From the NCBI GenBank assembly GCA_043806975.1, contig JAZDGL010000050.1, forward strand, positions 1 to 36,322: a DNA stretch of 36,322 nucleotides. Reading direction: 5' to 3'. Each line of letters starts with the position of its first letter. Position 1 is the first letter of the stretch. Of this stretch, positions 8,344 to 17,319 are shown piece by piece. A program made the position numbers and the translations under genes. This DNA is from JAZDGL01 sp043806975 (GTDB taxonomy: Bacteria > Patescibacteriota > Minisyncoccia > CAYZDR01). The notes beneath the pieces are model-generated. The model was given only the letters and a program-made list of their open reading frames with translations. It made no database searches and was not told the origin of the DNA.

Positions 8344-9120
8344 TTAATGCAAATAACAAGTTGTTTTTAACTTTTCAAAACCGAGAGAAACCAGCAGCGC
8401 GATGATGATTATCAGGGCAAGCGCGAGCATCATTAGATTATTGTCAAAACTGATTAAAAAGTTGTATGAACCATGAAGCAGAATTGCCAAAATAATTCCT
8501 AGCGAGATATTTTTTAAAGTTTTTTTTGACGATCTTACTCCCGGCAGGAATTGGTTTTGCTTCATTTCCCAAATTTTTACTAGTCCGATGAAATAACCGA
8601 TAATCGCGCCCGTTAAGGCGTGGATTAGCACTGCCGTAAAAAATCTTTCTATGGAAGTGCGCGCTGGATTGGCGTATTTAAAAACATATAAGATATTTTC
8701 TGCCGATGCAAACCCTAGCGAAGCAACGATTGAATATACCATCGCATCCACTGGTTCATCAAATTCTTTGGTTTTTAGAACTTCTGATTTTATAATTGTA
8801 AATTTAAAAATTTCTTCAATACAGGCGATTACTAAAAAAATAAAGATGAATTTTTCTAGGAATGGGTTGGCGAGAAGCTTGTTGGAATATAAAACCCTAT
8901 CTCCGTAAAAAGCGCAAGAGTATCCTAATGCGCAACTGGCTGAAATTTCTGCGGCTACCGTTGGCACGGTGATTAGCATTCCCAGTAAAAAAATTTGGAT
9001 TATTTTTCCTTTTGGCTCGGGGTTTTTGCTGTCTTCTGAAAGATAGTATGAAGCCCAAATTATTCCAGGCAGCGTCCCGATAATTATATAAAGAATAATT
9101 AAATTAAATGGAATTTTCAT
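8344..9120 (-). CDS. PrsW-family intramembrane metalloprotease
   Basis: 258 residues with about seven membrane helices. The family's metal-binding residues are present in order: Glu102-Glu103 in 'ACIEEIFKF', Glu141 in 'GFASAENILY', His167 in 'VLIHALTGA' and His216 in 'ILLHGSYN'. PrsW proteases (CAAX-protease superfamily) cleave membrane-anchored anti-sigma factors in Bacillus; many homologues have unknown substrates. The gene starts 12 bases after the valS stop codon, so the two are probably co-transcribed. No anti-sigma factor is encoded in the window. Confidence 0.9.
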   Translation of the reverse strand: MKIPFNLIILYIIIGTLPGIIWASYYLSEDSKNPEPKGKIIQIFLLGMLITVPTVAAEISASCALGYSCAFYGDRVLYSNKLLANPFLEKFIFIFLVIACIEEIFKFTIIKSEVLKTKEFDEPVDAMVYSIVASLGFASAENILYVFKYANPARTSIERFFTAVLIHALTGAIIGYFIGLVKIWEMKQNQFLPGVRSSKKTLKNISLGIILAILLHGSYNFLISFDNNLMMLALALIIIIALLVSLGFEKLKTTCYLH

Positions 9121-9132
9121 TTTTTGTTTTTG

Positions 9133-11784
9133 TTATCTTAAAATCTCTAATTCTTTTTTGATCTTTTTGATTTTTTCTTTTGTTGTTTCCAGCTGTTCTG
9201 ATTTTTGATTTTTGATTTTTTCGGGAGCATTATTTAAGAAATTTTTATTCGCTAATTCTTTTTGGAGAGATTTTTCGAAATTTTCTAGATGGGATAGCTC
9301 ATTGGAAAGCTTTTCTGCTTCTTTTTTTATATCAATGATATTTTCTAGCGGAATAAAAATTTGGATATTTGCATCAATAATAATAGATGCCGAATGTTTT
9401 GGGCGAACGGCGGTTTTAGAAAATTCCAATTTTTCCAATCTAGCAAGGGTTTTTATAATTTCACCTTGGCAGATTATTGATTTTTCTGATGCGGATATTA
9501 AAGCGGATATTTTTTTAGCAGGTTCAATTTTGTATTCGGCGCGGACATTGCGGATAGATGCGACTATTTTTTGCAATGTTTCAAAAATTTCTATGTCTTT
9601 CTTTTTGATGTTTATTTTTGATTTTTTCGGCCATTGCGAAACCATTAAAATTTGTTCTCCGCGATATTGCTCGGGAATTTTTTTCCATATTTCCTCGGTT
9701 ATAAAAGGCGTAAATGGGTGGAGGAGCTTTGTAAGATTTGAAAGAATATAAAGCAAAATTTCTGTTTTGCCCTTTTCTATTTTAGAAATTTCCAAATACC
9801 AGTCGGCGAGTTTATCCCGCGAAAAGCTGAAAAGCGCTTCGCCTGCTTGGGAAAGCTGGTAGCTGTCCATATTTTCATTTACCGATTGAATGAGTTCGTT
9901 GAATTCGTATAAAATCCATTTGTCTGAAAGAGTTAGATTTTTTTCTTGCGCGGGCGTTAAATTGAAAGGCGCGCTTTTTGCAGATAATTTTTCGGAAGAA
10001 TCGGCGGCGTCTTTTAAAATGAATCTTGCGATATTCCAAAATTTATTAACAAAATTTCTGTATCCAGCGATTTTTTCTTCATAAAGGCGAAAATCGTTTC
10101 CCGCTGTGGCGCCGATTATCATACTTAGTCGCAAGGCGTCCGCTCCGAATTTATTGATCATATCAATTGGGTCAATTCCATTCCCTAGCGATTTGCTCAT
10201 TTTCCTTCCGAGCTTGTCGCGGACTAATCCGTGCAGATATACGGTTTCAAAAGGGATTTCTTGCAGCGCGTATTGGGACATTAAAATCATCCGTCCGATC
10301 CAAAAAAATAAAATGTCGTATCCTGTTTCCATTAAAGATGTTGGATGAAATTTTTTGAGATCGCTGGTTTTTTCTGGCCATCCAAGGGTTGAGAAAGTCC
10401 AAAGCCCAGAAGAGAACCAAGTGTCTAGCGTGTCTGGGTCTTGTTTGAATTCGTCGTTGCCGCATTTCCAGCAATGGACTGGCGGAGTTAGACTCACAAC
10501 AATTTGCCCGCATTCGCAATAATAAGCAGGGATTCTGTGCCCGAACCAAATTTGGCGGGAAATGCACCAGTCTTCCAAATTTTCCATCCAGTTAAAATAA
10601 ATTTTTTCAAATCTTTTCGGGACTATTTTTATTTTTTCGCTGCGGACAGCTTCAACGGACAATTCTTTTAGCGATTTTTTTCTTCCGGGAATTTCTTTGT
10701 TGACATTAATGAACCATTGCAGAGAAACTAACGGCTCTACGACTGCCTCGCATCTATAACAATGTCCAACAGAGTGGAGGTAGTCTTCTATTTTATCGAT
10801 TAACCCGAGTTTTTCTAAATCGGCGGCAATTTTCTCTCGCGTTTCTAGCAGGGTAAGTCCTTCGTATTTTCCACCGTTTCCGTTTATTGTGCCGTTATTG
10901 TTAAATATGTTGATAACTTCAAGCCCGTGCCGTTTTCCAACCTCAAAATCGTCCTTGTCGTGTCCTGGCGTGATTTTAAGCGCTCCTGTTGCGAATTCCA
11001 TATCCACATGGGCATCGGCGATGATTGGAATTTGGCGGTCAGACAAAGGAAGGCGCGCCATTTTCCCGATAAAACTTTGGTAGCGTTTATCTCCGGGGTT
11101 CACGGCAATTGCCGTGTCTCCTAGCATAGTTTCGGGGCGGGTAGTGGCAATTGTAATAAATTGATCTTCAACGGGATATTTTACAAAATAAAGCTTTCCT
11201 TGTTCTTCTTTAAATTCTACTTCGTCGTCAGATAAGGTTGACTCGCATCTTGGGCACCAATTGACAATGCGATTTCCCCTGTAAATTAGTCCGTCGTTAT
11301 ACATTCTGATAAAAATTTCTTGCACGGACTTTGATAGTCCGCTATCCAAAGTATATCGCTCTCTTGACCAATCGCAGCTGGAACCCATTTGCCTAATTTG
11401 GCTGCGGATTGTGCTTTGTGATTCGGCGACAAATTTTTCAACTTTTTCCAAAAATTTTTCTCTTCCTAAACTATGCCGATTCAACCCTTCTTTTGCGATG
11501 ATTTTTTCTACTTTTGTTTGAGTCGCTATGGAAGCGTGATCAGTCCCTGGAACCCAAAGAGCGCTATATCCTTGCATTCTTTTTTGCCGCAGGATTATAT
11601 CTTGAATTGCCAGCATTGTAGCATGACCCAAATGCAAAATTCCTGTTGCGTTTGGGGGCGGCATTGCGATTGAAAACTTTTTTGTTCTTTTTCCGGGAAG
11701 ATTGTCGGGATTAAAAAATCCTGATTTTTCCCATTCTTTGTAAATTTTTTGTTCGTGTTGTTTTGGATCGTAAGATTTATCCAT
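9133..11784 (-). CDS. valS: Valine--tRNA ligase
   Basis: 883 residues, full length for bacterial ValRS. It joins valine to tRNA-Val in the cytoplasm. Class I motifs: HIGH-type 'HLGH' at 51-54 within 'PPPNATGILHLGH', and 'KMSKS' at 528-532. The CP1 editing domain shows 'TTRPETMLGDTA' (about 214-225) and 'GHDKDDFEVG'. Zinc-type Cys pairs occur at 'CPRC' (about 177-180) and 'CECG...CWKCG' (about 423-442). The anticodon-binding helical domain includes 'HPFTPFITEEIW', and the C-terminal coiled-coil arm (about 810-883) is lysine/glutamate rich. It lies upstream of prsW in the same transcript. Unlike tsaD, uvrB and uvrA here, it carries no palindromic insertion. Confidence 0.98.
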   Translation of the reverse strand: MDKSYDPKQHEQKIYKEWEKSGFFNPDNLPGKRTKKFSIAMPPPNATGILHLGHATMLAIQDIILRQKRMQGYSALWVPGTDHASIATQTKVEKIIAKEGLNRHSLGREKFLEKVEKFVAESQSTIRSQIRQMGSSCDWSRERYTLDSGLSKSVQEIFIRMYNDGLIYRGNRIVNWCPRCESTLSDDEVEFKEEQGKLYFVKYPVEDQFITIATTRPETMLGDTAIAVNPGDKRYQSFIGKMARLPLSDRQIPIIADAHVDMEFATGALKITPGHDKDDFEVGKRHGLEVINIFNNNGTINGNGGKYEGLTLLETREKIAADLEKLGLIDKIEDYLHSVGHCYRCEAVVEPLVSLQWFINVNKEIPGRKKSLKELSVEAVRSEKIKIVPKRFEKIYFNWMENLEDWCISRQIWFGHRIPAYYCECGQIVVSLTPPVHCWKCGNDEFKQDPDTLDTWFSSGLWTFSTLGWPEKTSDLKKFHPTSLMETGYDILFFWIGRMILMSQYALQEIPFETVYLHGLVRDKLGRKMSKSLGNGIDPIDMINKFGADALRLSMIIGATAGNDFRLYEEKIAGYRNFVNKFWNIARFILKDAADSSEKLSAKSAPFNLTPAQEKNLTLSDKWILYEFNELIQSVNENMDSYQLSQAGEALFSFSRDKLADWYLEISKIEKGKTEILLYILSNLTKLLHPFTPFITEEIWKKIPEQYRGEQILMVSQWPKKSKINIKKKDIEIFETLQKIVASIRNVRAEYKIEPAKKISALISASEKSIICQGEIIKTLARLEKLEFSKTAVRPKHSASIIIDANIQIFIPLENIIDIKKEAEKLSNELSHLENFEKSLQKELANKNFLNNAPEKIKNQKSEQLETTKEKIKKIKKELEILR

Positions 11785-11862
11785 AATAAAATTTTAAATC
11801 TATCCATACTTGCTTGGAATATTTTTTTGTTGAGAGCGGACGGAGGTTTTAAAATTAAATTC

Positions 11863-11985
11863 TATAGCTTTCACAAAACAAATCATCGCATTTTCTCCCT
11901 TTTTACCTCCCAAGGCGGTCTGCCCATTAGGCAGAAAGGGAGGCTGGGAGGGATTTTAAAATAAATTTGTTTTGCGGAGGCTATA
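11863..11985. repeat. Palindromic element, family A, copy 4
   Basis: The ends tatagctttcacaaaacaaa and ttgttttgcggaggctata are imperfect inverted repeats. The interior contains the hairpin motif cctcccaaggcggtctgccc and a c/g palindrome. It lies upstream of valS, in the 461-base gap between valS and the restriction-modification operon. The rest of that gap holds elements B1 and A6 and the promoter at 12181-12209. Confidence 0.75.
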
Positions 11986-12054
11986 TTAGTATATTACCGA
12001 ATTTATTCTTTATTGGCAACAGCAGTGGAAGTAGGAGGAAAGATAGCCCTTATA

Positions 12055-12190
12055 TGTCATCCCGACCGAGCTTCGCCTGTATTCAGGCGGAGGCGAGTGG
12101 AGGGATCCTAATATTTTCTCCCTTTAAACCTCCCAAGGCGGTCTGCCTTGGGTAGAAGAGGGATTTTATAATAATTTATTTTGCGCATAT
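12055..12190. repeat. Chimeric repeat: family B end joined to a family A half
   Basis: Bases 12055-12108 match one end of family B (tgtcatcccgaccgag...ggagggatcc; compare 33517-33570). Bases 12109-12190 match the interior and right end of family A (cctcccaaggcggtctgcct, then atttattttgcgcatat). The join suggests one element inserted into, or recombined with, another. Confidence 0.65.
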
Positions 12191-12209
12191 TTTTTATTCT
12201 TGATATAAT
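12181..12209 (+). promoter_or_regulatory. Putative promoter of the restriction-modification operon
   Basis: TTGCGC (12181-12186), a 17-base spacer and TATAAT (12204-12209). The -35 hexamer lies inside the right end of the family A half-element, so the repeat appears to supply part of the promoter. The methyltransferase ATG is at 12246, about 30 bases after the expected start site. A similar TTGCGC-17-TATATT sits upstream of uvrA. Confidence 0.5.
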
Positions 12210-12245
12210 AATGCTATGGTTTCTGAAAAATAAATTCCAAGAATT

Positions 12246-13844
12246 ATGGGGATAGCGATTGCCAGACAATTATTAACATTGAAAGAAGCGTGCGACTGGG
12301 CAAGCTTTTTTTCGGGCAAAAATATCAGTGAATCAAATATTTCATATCTTATACAATACGGCAAAGTCAAAAAATATGGTGAAAATGGCTCTACCCAAAT
12401 AAATATTGAGGATTTAAAATTATATTATCAATCATTTAATAATGGCATAAGGGAAATTGAGTGGAAAAAGAAACTTGGCAATGATTTAAATTGGAATTTG
12501 TCTTTTGATAACTTGCGCGAAAAAGATACCACAAAGCATGTCCATCGGCTGCATCCATATAAAGGAAAGTTTATCCCGCAATTAGTTGAATATTTTATTG
12601 ATAGCCACACTGACGATTTCAAGCAAAAATCTTTTTTTAAAAAAGGTGATATTATTTTAGATCCTTTTTCAGGATCAGGGACAACATTAGTGCAGGCGAA
12701 TGAGCTTGGCATTCACTCAATAGGAATTGATATATCGCGATTTAACTGTATGATAACCGATACAAAGCTTTTAGATTATGATTTAGATTCTCTGACCAAG
12801 GAAGTCAGGGATATAAATTTAGCAATCACCAAATTTGAAACGGATAAGAAAATTGAAGATTTTGAGAAGGATCTTTGTCTTGAATTGGCAAAATTTAACA
12901 ACAAAAATTTTCCTTCACCAGACTTTAAGAGAAAAATTTACAAACGAGAAATTAACGAAAATAAATACTCAGTTGAAAAAGAGAAAGAATTTTTTTCTAT
13001 ATATAACAAGCTAGTTGCTAAATATAAAATAGAACTCAAACAAGATAAAAACGAATCCTTTCTTGATAAATGGTATATAAAAAACATAAGAAAAGAAATT
13101 GATTTTGCTTTTGAGCAAATTAAAAAAGTAAAGGATGAAAAAAATAAAAGAGCTTTGGCGGTTATTTTAAGCAGGACAATTCGCTCTTGCCGCGCTACGA
13201 CACATTCTGACCTCGCAACATTAAAAGAGCCTCAAGTAGCTACTTACTATTGTTGGAAACATAAAAAAATATGCAAACCTCTTTTTTCAATAAAATATTG
13301 GTTCGGTCGTTATGCGAATGATGCTATTGTTAGGATAAAAGAATTTCAAAGATTAAGAAATGGATCTCACTGGGTATCAATTACAGGAGATTCAAGAACC
13401 GTTGACATAGCGAATGAAATAAAATCAAGAAATAAAGAATTTCATAAAATTCTTGAGAAACAAAAAATTCAGGGAATTTTTTCTTCCCCTCCATATGTGG
13501 GACAAATAGATTATCATGAGCAACATGCTTATGCATACGATCTTTTTGGTTTTGAGAGAAAAGATGGATTAGAAATCGGGCCGTTATATAAAGGGCAAGG
13601 GATGGAGGCCAAAAAATCTTATATTGAGGGCATATCGCAAGTTTTGCTAAATTCAAAAAAATATCTTGTGAACAATTTTGATGTATTTTTGGTAGCCAAT
13701 GATAAATGGAATTTATACCCTCAAATTGCAGAAAACGCAGGTATGCGAATAGCTAACCAATATAAGCGCCCCGTGCTTAATCGCACTGAACGCGATAAAA
13801 ATCCTTATTCAGAAATAATTTTTCATTTACAAAATAATTCATAA
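12246..13844 (+). CDS. DNA methyltransferase (type II modification subunit, N4-cytosine/N6-adenine class)
   Basis: 532 residues. The first 65 form a helix-turn-helix-like segment ('TLKEACDWASFFSGKNISESNISYLIQYGKV'), perhaps specificity or regulation. Then come a motif X-like 'HRLHPYKGKFIPQL' (about 101-114), the AdoMet motif I 'DPFSGSGTT' (139-147), a long lysine-rich central region (about 185-305, possible target-recognition part) and catalytic motif IV 'SSPPY' (413-417). SPPY-type motif IV indicates transfer to an exocyclic amino group (m4C or m6A). Motif I before IV is the alpha/gamma-like order. It should protect the host from the endonuclease encoded 2 bases downstream. The restricted site cannot be read from sequence; TdeIII/MjaII relatives recognise GGNCC as far as I recall. 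Confidence 0.93.
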   Translation: MGIAIARQLLTLKEACDWASFFSGKNISESNISYLIQYGKVKKYGENGSTQINIEDLKLYYQSFNNGIREIEWKKKLGNDLNWNLSFDNLREKDTTKHVHRLHPYKGKFIPQLVEYFIDSHTDDFKQKSFFKKGDIILDPFSGSGTTLVQANELGIHSIGIDISRFNCMITDTKLLDYDLDSLTKEVRDINLAITKFETDKKIEDFEKDLCLELAKFNNKNFPSPDFKRKIYKREINENKYSVEKEKEFFSIYNKLVAKYKIELKQDKNESFLDKWYIKNIRKEIDFAFEQIKKVKDEKNKRALAVILSRTIRSCRATTHSDLATLKEPQVATYYCWKHKKICKPLFSIKYWFGRYANDAIVRIKEFQRLRNGSHWVSITGDSRTVDIANEIKSRNKEFHKILEKQKIQGIFSSPPYVGQIDYHEQHAYAYDLFGFERKDGLEIGPLYKGQGMEAKKSYIEGISQVLLNSKKYLVNNFDVFLVANDKWNLYPQIAENAGMRIANQYKRPVLNRTERDKNPYSEIIFHLQNNS

Positions 13845-13846
13845 AT

Positions 13847-14638
13847 ATGGCATTATCAAACAAATTGCAGTTTAAAATTCATAATTTTCTTAAAGAAAAA
13901 TTGCTGAAAAAAATTGATGAATATAGTCTTAACGACGATGATTCATCAAAACCATTTCAATACGCTCTTTTTACAAAAAAGGGCTATCTGACAAAAGGTT
14001 TTATACATGGATGTGAAACGGCATTAGGCAATTGGCATGAATCAATAGCAAAAATTATTGCAGCGGAAAATTTTAAAGTAGCAGAAAAACTTCAAGGCAA
14101 AAATAAATTAAAGGGGCAGGTAACCAATGAGGCGCAGAAAATATTTGAAAATATTTTAAGCGATCTTGATAGCGCTCTCAGGGAGCCTAACTATGAAAAG
14201 GAGGCTAATGAAATTTTTAGCGCTAGCCAAGAAAGTAATAAAATTTTAGATCGTATTCAAACGGTTGATTTATTTCTTGAAAAGGAAGGCGGTGAAGAAA
14301 TTTATTTTGAAATAAAAGGACCAAAACCAAATAAAAATGAGATGAGAGCTGCGAAAAGAGATCTTCTTGAAATTTTTGCGATGAGGACGCGCGAAGGTAA
14401 AAAAGTAAGAATTTATCTCGGGATGTATTATAATCCATATTATCCAAAAGACTATCAAAGATGGACTTGCCTCAAATTTTTTAGCAAAGGACAAGATTTT
14501 TTGATAGGCAAAGATTTTTGGGATTTTTTGGGAGGAGCTGGCGCCTACGAAAATCTAATTAAGATATACGAAGATGTCGGTGAAGAAATAAGGCCTGCGC
14601 TTGATAAAAAATTTAAAGATTTATTCAATGAATCATAA
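13847..14638 (+). CDS. Type II restriction endonuclease, TdeIII-like
   Basis: 263 residues. It has a PD-(D/E)XK nuclease core: Asp141 in 'DRIQTVDLFLE', then Glu155-Ile-Lys157 in 'IYFEIKGPKPN'. The 'EIKGPKPNKNE...KRDLLEIFA' arrangement and the N-terminal 'FIHGCETALGNWHESIAKIIA' resemble the TdeIII/MjaII family, from memory and without an alignment. It starts 2 bases after the methyltransferase stop codon (TAAATATG), indicating translational coupling, and completes a two-gene system. No separate control protein is present; the methyltransferase's N-terminal helix-turn-helix-like segment might serve that role. It is convergent with tsaD. Confidence 0.88.
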   Translation: MALSNKLQFKIHNFLKEKLLKKIDEYSLNDDDSSKPFQYALFTKKGYLTKGFIHGCETALGNWHESIAKIIAAENFKVAEKLQGKNKLKGQVTNEAQKIFENILSDLDSALREPNYEKEANEIFSASQESNKILDRIQTVDLFLEKEGGEEIYFEIKGPKPNKNEMRAAKRDLLEIFAMRTREGKKVRIYLGMYYNPYYPKDYQRWTCLKFFSKGQDFLIGKDFWDFLGGAGAYENLIKIYEDVGEEIRPALDKKFKDLFNES

Positions 14639-14705
14639 ATTATGGGAATAAGGAGTTTCTAGCCTCGGTCATTCCTCCTCATTGTTTTAAGCGCTGCATT
14701 GGCAG

Positions 14706-15953
14706 CTATAATAGCGGGCAAACATTGATATTGGCGTCTGTTTCCACTTCCCACGGTTTGCGGGTCGCTTCTTGGCGGTGAAAATATCCAGCGACTGCGA
14801 TCATCGCGGCGTTGTCTGTGCAAAATTGCAATGGGGGAACGGAGAATTTTATTTCGGGGAAAGTATTTTTTATTTTTGCGGCAAGTTGAAATCGCAGCTG
14901 GGAATTTGCGGCGACCCCGCCTGCTAAAATGATTGTTTTTGGAGAAAATTTATGCGCCGCCTTAATTGTTTTGGATATCAGCACTTCAACAACAGCTTGC
15001 TGAAATTCTGCGGCGATATTATTGGCTTGTGATGGCTGTAATTCTGCGCCGTTTGCGGTTTTTGCGTCTAATTCTCTTACCGCTGTTTTTATCCCGCTAA
15101 AACTGAAATCAAAATTTTTGCTTGAAATCATAGGGCGAGGAAGGCTGTAAATTCCGGGTGTTCCATTTTCTGCCGCTTTGGAAATTGCGGGACCTCCCGG
15201 GTAGCCTAAATTTAAAAGTCGCGCGGCTTTATCAAAGGCTTCTCCTACGGCGTCGTCGCGGGTCGCTCCAACAGAAATAAACTTTTTATGGTCTTTCATT
15301 AAAACCAATTCAGTATGACCTCCTGACACAACTAAGGCTAGAACTGGGAAGATTATTTCCTTTATTTCTTCTTTTTCGCGTCCTCCGAAGTCTGCTGACG
15401 CAGGAGAGGTAGAATGGCCGGGTATATTTTTAAAATCCCCCTTAGTCCCCCTTCTAAAAGGGGGAAAAATTAAGGATATTCCCTTTAAAAAGAGGGTAGA
15501 TATATTTCTAGGCTCTTCCTTTATTTCCCCCTTTGTAAAGGGGGTAGGGGGATTTTCTATCCAATTTGCGTAAATATGTCCTTCAATATGGTTAACTCCG
15601 ACAATTGGTTTCTCCCAAACATAAGAAAGTGTTTTTGCTGCGCTTGTTCCAACCAAAAGCGCAGGGATCAACCCCGGTCCGCGCGTAACCGTAATTAAAT
15701 CTATATCTTTTATTTTTATTGCAGATTTTTGCAAAGCTTCTTCCAAAACCGAAGTTATGTTTTTTGTATGTTCGCGAGCTGCTAAATTGGGGATTATCCC
15801 TCCAAATTGAGAGTGCAAGCCTACTTGACTAGAAACGATATTTGATAAAATTTCAAAATTAACCGATTCCTCGGGTTCTGTTGTTGTCGTTTCTGCTTTT
15901 AAAACTGCTGCTGCGGTTTCATCGCAAGATGTTTCAATCGCTAGAATTATCAT
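14706..15953 (-). CDS. tsaD: tRNA N6-adenosine threonylcarbamoyltransferase TsaD, with in-frame repeat insertion
   Basis: TsaD transfers the threonylcarbamoyl group to A37 of ANN-decoding tRNAs. Family motifs are intact: 'AIETSCDETAAAV' at the N-terminus, metal-binding His122 and His126 ('GVNHIEGHIYA'), 'ALVVSGGHTEL', 'DDAVGEAFDKAARLLNLGYPGGP', and 'GGVAANSQLR' plus 'FCTDNAAMIA' near the end. The protein is 415 residues against about 335-345 for the family. The excess is residues 134-198, a Pro/Gly/Lys/Glu-rich stretch encoded by C/G palindromes (15360-15554), placed between 'HIYANWIE' and 'IIFPVLALVVSGGH', where Escherichia coli TsaD has only a short loop. The gene follows murA after 5 bases, so they are an operon. 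The enzyme is probably functional if the loop is tolerated. Confidence 0.95.
   Translation of the reverse strand: MIILAIETSCDETAAAVLKAETTTTEPEESVNFEILSNIVSSQVGLHSQFGGIIPNLAAREHTKNITSVLEEALQKSAIKIKDIDLITVTRGPGLIPALLVGTSAAKTLSYVWEKPIVGVNHIEGHIYANWIENPPTPFTKGEIKEEPRNISTLFLKGISLIFPPFRRGTKGDFKNIPGHSTSPASADFGGREKEEIKEIIFPVLALVVSGGHTELVLMKDHKKFISVGATRDDAVGEAFDKAARLLNLGYPGGPAISKAAENGTPGIYSLPRPMISSKNFDFSFSGIKTAVRELDAKTANGAELQPSQANNIAAEFQQAVVEVLISKTIKAAHKFSPKTIILAGGVAANSQLRFQLAAKIKNTFPEIKFSVPPLQFCTDNAAMIAVAGYFHRQEATRKPWEVETDANINVCPLL
15360..15556. repeat. Palindromic element inserted in frame in tsaD
   Basis: Perfect 10-base inverted ends aaaatccccc (15432-15441) and gggggatttt (15547-15556) enclose several nested palindromes such as cccccttctaaaaggggg and ccccctttgtaaaggggg. 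A further part (15360-15431) includes cctccgaagtctgctgacgc. Together they code for about 65 extra residues in tsaD with no stop codon in the coding frame. Confidence 0.85.
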
Positions 15954-15958
15954 ATTTT

Positions 15959-17215
15959 CTAAAATAAGCTAATATCTGCTCCCAAATTTTTCAGCCGTTC
16001 TACGGTATTTGAATGTCCCCGTTCAATTTGGTAAATGTTGTCTATAATGGTTTCGCCTTCTGCGGCAAGCCCGGCTAAAACATAAGCCATTCCTGCGCGA
16101 AGATCGGGCGCGGAAACAGAGGCTCCGCGCAGTTTATCAACGCCCTCAACCGTTGCCACATTTCCTTGTGCGGTTATTTTTGCCCCAAAAGAGTTTAGCC
16201 CGTCTGCCTGGCTAAATCTGCTTTCATAAACATTCTCACGCAAATAACTGGTTCCATCTGCCAAGGCTGAAAATGCCATCATAGCAGGAAGTAAATCTGT
16301 TGCAAAGCCTGGATATGGCCATGTTACGATGTTTATCGGGCGAGGTCTTTGTTTTAATCCTTTAACCCTTATGGTTTTTCCGTTATTTTCTACTGTTGCT
16401 CCCATTTGCTCCAATTTTATTTTTAAAATTTTCATACAATCAAGATCCGCCCCAATAAGAGTGATGTCTCCTTGCGTCATAGCGGCGCCAATCATAAAAG
16501 TCCCCGCATCCAGCCGATCTGGCAAAACCCGATATTCTACTGGATTTAATTCTGCAACTCCCTCAACTGTAATGGTTTGGGTTCCTGCGCCGTAAATTTT
16601 AGCTCCCATTTGGATTAGCATATTTGCAAAATCTACAATTTCTGGCTCTGACGCGGCATTTTCAATTGTAGTTTTTCCTTTTGCAAGGCTCGCAGCCATA
16701 ATAAGGTTTTCAGTCCCGGTCCAGCTGGGGATATCGGAATAAACCACATTCCCCACCAATTTTTTTGCTGTAATTTTTAATTTATCGTCGCTCTTTATGT
16801 CAACTTTTGCGCCAAGCCGCTTGAATCCATTATAATGAAAATCCAGCTTGCGTCCAAGCGAACATCCTCCCGCTCCATTTATTTCAACTTTTCCGAGCCG
16901 ATGAAGAATGACGGGTAAAAAAAGGATAGAGGCGCGGAGTTTGTTTGAAAGTTCGCTGTCTAAAACGGAATTATTTATTCCTTCTGCATCAATAACTAAA
17001 ATTCTTTTGTCCTCAAAATAAGTCAATTTAGCTCCGATTGATTCAGCTATTTGTATTAAAACTTTGATGTCGTTAAGCGGCGGAACATTTTTTAAAACGG
17101 TTTGTCCTTTTTTCGGCAAAAGAGCCGCCGCAATCATCGGCAGCGCCGCATTTTTAGACCCTTGCACAAATAAAGTCCCTTTTAAGGGCTTCCCTCCGGT
17201 GATTTTGTATCTCAT
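15959..17215 (-). CDS. murA: UDP-N-acetylglucosamine 1-carboxyvinyltransferase
   Basis: 418 residues, normal length. It catalyses the first committed step of peptidoglycan synthesis, moving enolpyruvate from PEP to UDP-GlcNAc in the cytoplasm. The active-site region 'GAGGCSLGRKLDFH' retains the catalytic cysteine (Cys118, equivalent to Cys115 of Escherichia coli, the residue attacked by fosfomycin). Lys22-Asn23 ('QGSKNAALP') is the expected substrate-binding pair, and 'PDRLDAGTFMIGAA' and 'GFATDLLPAMMA' are typical. It is the first gene of a murA-tsaD operon, with tsaD 5 bases later. A terminator at 17274-17301 separates it from the gene upstream. Confidence 0.98.
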   Translation of the reverse strand: MRYKITGGKPLKGTLFVQGSKNAALPMIAAALLPKKGQTVLKNVPPLNDIKVLIQIAESIGAKLTYFEDKRILVIDAEGINNSVLDSELSNKLRASILFLPVILHRLGKVEINGAGGCSLGRKLDFHYNGFKRLGAKVDIKSDDKLKITAKKLVGNVVYSDIPSWTGTENLIMAASLAKGKTTIENAASEPEIVDFANMLIQMGAKIYGAGTQTITVEGVAELNPVEYRVLPDRLDAGTFMIGAAMTQGDITLIGADLDCMKILKIKLEQMGATVENNGKTIRVKGLKQRPRPINIVTWPYPGFATDLLPAMMAFSALADGTSYLRENVYESRFSQADGLNSFGAKITAQGNVATVEGVDKLRGASVSAPDLRAGMAYVLAGLAAEGETIIDNIYQIERGHSNTVERLKNLGADISLF

Positions 17216-17273
17216 TTTGATTTATGATTAATTATTGCTTAAATTACATTATAGCATAGGTTGAGGAAAAAGC

Positions 17274-17301
17274 AAAAACCCTGACAAACTTTTGTCAGGG
17301 T
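17274..17301 (-). terminator. Rho-independent terminator of the small CxxC gene
   Basis: Hairpin accctgacaaa / tttgtcagggt with a T-run on the minus strand (ttttt at 17273-17277, read leftward). It lies about 20 bases beyond the stop codon of the frame-disrupted gene at 17320-17584 and before murA, so it should end a minus-strand transcript from that gene. Confidence 0.75.
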
Positions 17302-17319
17302 CTAATTTTTATTAGATCA

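Noticed and set aside
9212..9751. Plus-strand open frame of 179 codons
   Set aside because: Antisense of valS, which is certain from its motifs.
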